A stretch of DNA of 58,603 nt, from contig NZ_BMYK01000012.1 in assembly GCF_014652235.1 (NCBI RefSeq), forward strand, positions 1-58,603, read 5' to 3'. A model generated the notes under the pieces. That model did no database searches. It had not been told where the DNA came from and saw only the letters and a list, made by a program, of their open reading frames with translations. The stretch is from Pseudorhodoferax aquiterrae (GTDB taxonomy: Bacteria > Pseudomonadota > Gammaproteobacteria > Burkholderiales > Burkholderiaceae_C). Positions 57,652-58,603 of the stretch are shown piece by piece (positions within the stretch are counted from its first letter, which is position 1; every line of letters begins with the position of its first letter). The position numbers and the translations under genes are program-made.

Positions 57652-58603
57652 CTACTGCGCGTCGCGCACGATGCGCCCGTTGAGCGCCTGCACGGGCCGT
57701 GCATTGGCCGGGAACAGCTGCGCGAACAGGCGCAGCTGCGCGGCGCTCAGCGTCACGGGCTGCTTGAGCACCATCCAGAGCACGCCCTCGGTGCAGGGCG
57801 GCTGGGTCAGCGAGCCGAAGAACTGGTAGTAGCGCTGGTCCGCGGGCAGCAGCGTGGACAGGTCGATCCAGGCAAGCGGCATGCGCACCATGTCGCCGGC
57901 GTCCAGCGGGATGTAGGTCCAGACCCGTTCGATGAAGGGGTTCTCCGCGCCGGGCTGCAGCAGCACGGCCACGATGGCGGTCTGGCCCTGCGCGTTGCGG
58001 TGCACCAGGTGCACGCCCATGGCGAAGCCCTTGTGGTCGACCACTTCCTCGGCGGGGTGCTGGAAGTCGAAGGACTCCAGCCGCCAGCTGCTGCCGCGCA
58101 CCTGCAGCAGGTTCTCGCCCTGCACCTCGACGCGGATGGTGCGCCCGTCGTGCACCACGGTGCCGGTGCTGGGTCGGTAGTCGAAACCCAGCGCCTCGTT
58201 CGGCCCCTGCAGCGCGGCCGAGGCCTCGATGTGGATGGGCGACTGGCGCTGGCCGCTGCCGCAGAGCTGGTACTCGGGCCGCAGGCGGGCCCAGGCCTGC
58301 GGACCGCCCGGGCCGCTGTAGGCCCAGGGCGGGGGCGGGCCCGCAGGCTTGCGTTCTTCGGCCGACGCGCCGTCGCGCGGCAGGCGGGCATGCACCGGAA
58401 TCGGCAGGCCCAGTGCGATGGCGCGGGCACGTTCGTACTGGCGCTGGACCTGCTCGTCGCTGGCGCGCGCCGGTGGCCGGGCGACCACCGGCGGCGGCGC
58501 GGCCTCGGCAGCACGCGCCGCCGGTGCCTGGCGCGGCGGCGGCACCTCGTCCTGGGCGATGGCCTGGACCCGGCGCGCCGGCGCCGACGCCGCGGCGGCG
58601 CGG
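57652..58603 (-). CDS. alpha-carbonic-anhydrase-like protein lacking zinc ligands (5' cut by window edge)
   Basis: At least 317 residues are open to the window edge, beginning with an Ala/Pro-rich region and a helical segment (EQVQRQYERARAIAL) before the alpha-carbonic anhydrase domain. That domain includes WAYSGPGGPQAWARL, CGSGQRQSPIHI, HLVHRNAQG, and GSLTQPPCTEGVLW with the Thr199 equivalent. The zinc motif, normally FHFH, reads FDFQ (58060-58071), so the equivalents of His94 and His96 are Asp and Gln. The third ligand, in VHLVH, is kept, and the Glu117 equivalent is Gly. It is probably catalytically dead as a CO2 hydratase. The true start lies beyond the window. Confidence 0.85.
   Translation of the reverse strand, partial: RAAAASAPARRVQAIAQDEVPPPRQAPAARAAEAAPPPVVARPPARASDEQVQRQYERARAIALGLPIPVHARLPRDGASAEERKPAGPPPPWAYSGPGGPQAWARLRPEYQLCGSGQRQSPIHIEASAALQGPNEALGFDYRPSTGTVVHDGRTIRVEVQGENLLQVRGSSWRLESFDFQHPAEEVVDHKGFAMGVHLVHRNAQGQTAIVAVLLQPGAENPFIERVWTYIPLDAGDMVRMPLAWIDLSTLLPADQRYYQFFGSLTQPPCTEGVLWMVLKQPVTLSAAQLRLFAQLFPANARPVQALNGRIVRDAQ

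Overview
The window is high-GC DNA from a beta-proteobacterium, most likely a member of the Comamonadaceae (Variovorax/Acidovorax-like). The evidence is the very strong GC bias at third codon positions, dense operons with ATGA/TGATG stop-start overlaps, a Bug-type periplasmic binding protein, many LysR/AraC/MarR regulators, two full branched-chain-amino-acid-type (Liv) ABC transporters, soxYZ, and short multi-hairpin intergenic repeats. It looks chromosomal. I see no rRNA, tRNA, CRISPR array, phage gene or intact transposase.

Layout. 1-0.9 kb: no convincing gene, but a 262-bp element with near-identical 30-bp terminal inverted repeats (150-411) and nested internal hairpins. 0.9-1.9 kb: a small helical protein and a signal-less trypsin-like protease. 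2-9 kb: quinone oxidoreductase, glyoxalase-II-like hydrolase, LysR regulator divergent from a threonine-aldolase-like enzyme plus Bug protein, an LLM oxidoreductase, and a lipoprotein resembling subclass B3 metallo-beta-lactamases. 9-13 kb: hybrid histidine kinase and a diguanylate cyclase. 13-20.4 kb: LysR regulator divergent from pirin, isochorismatase-like hydrolase, chloroperoxidase-like hydrolase, YtcJ-type amidohydrolase, DoxX-like protein and an MFS exporter. 20.4-22 kb: AraC regulator and DedA protein. 22-31.5 kb: a proline module, putA followed by a Liv transporter and proC, with a perfect PutA-type operator upstream and further operator copies inside the putA coding sequence. 31.6-33.6 kb: EamA transporter and AraC regulator.

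33.6-50.2 kb is the most interesting region: two divergent transcription units around a MarR regulator. The minus-strand unit (11 genes) has an SDR dehydrogenase, an isopenicillin-N-synthase-like Fe(II) oxygenase, a three-subunit molybdenum hydroxylase, a CoxG-like protein and a complete Liv transporter. The plus-strand unit has a dihydroorotase-like amidohydrolase, a gamma-glutamyltransferase-like Ntn hydrolase, a DUF1116 protein (the AllG/YlbE family linked to oxamate carbamoyltransfer) and an NMT1/TauA-type binding protein. Together they look like an uptake and catabolic pathway for an N-heterocycle or cyclic amide. The substrate is unknown to me.

50.3-58.6 kb: a small unknown protein, a 1,238-residue CHASE/PAS/HisKA/REC/Hpt kinase, ybeY-phoH, ruvA, soxZ-soxY, and (cut by the window edge) an alpha-carbonic-anhydrase-like protein that has lost two of the three zinc histidines.
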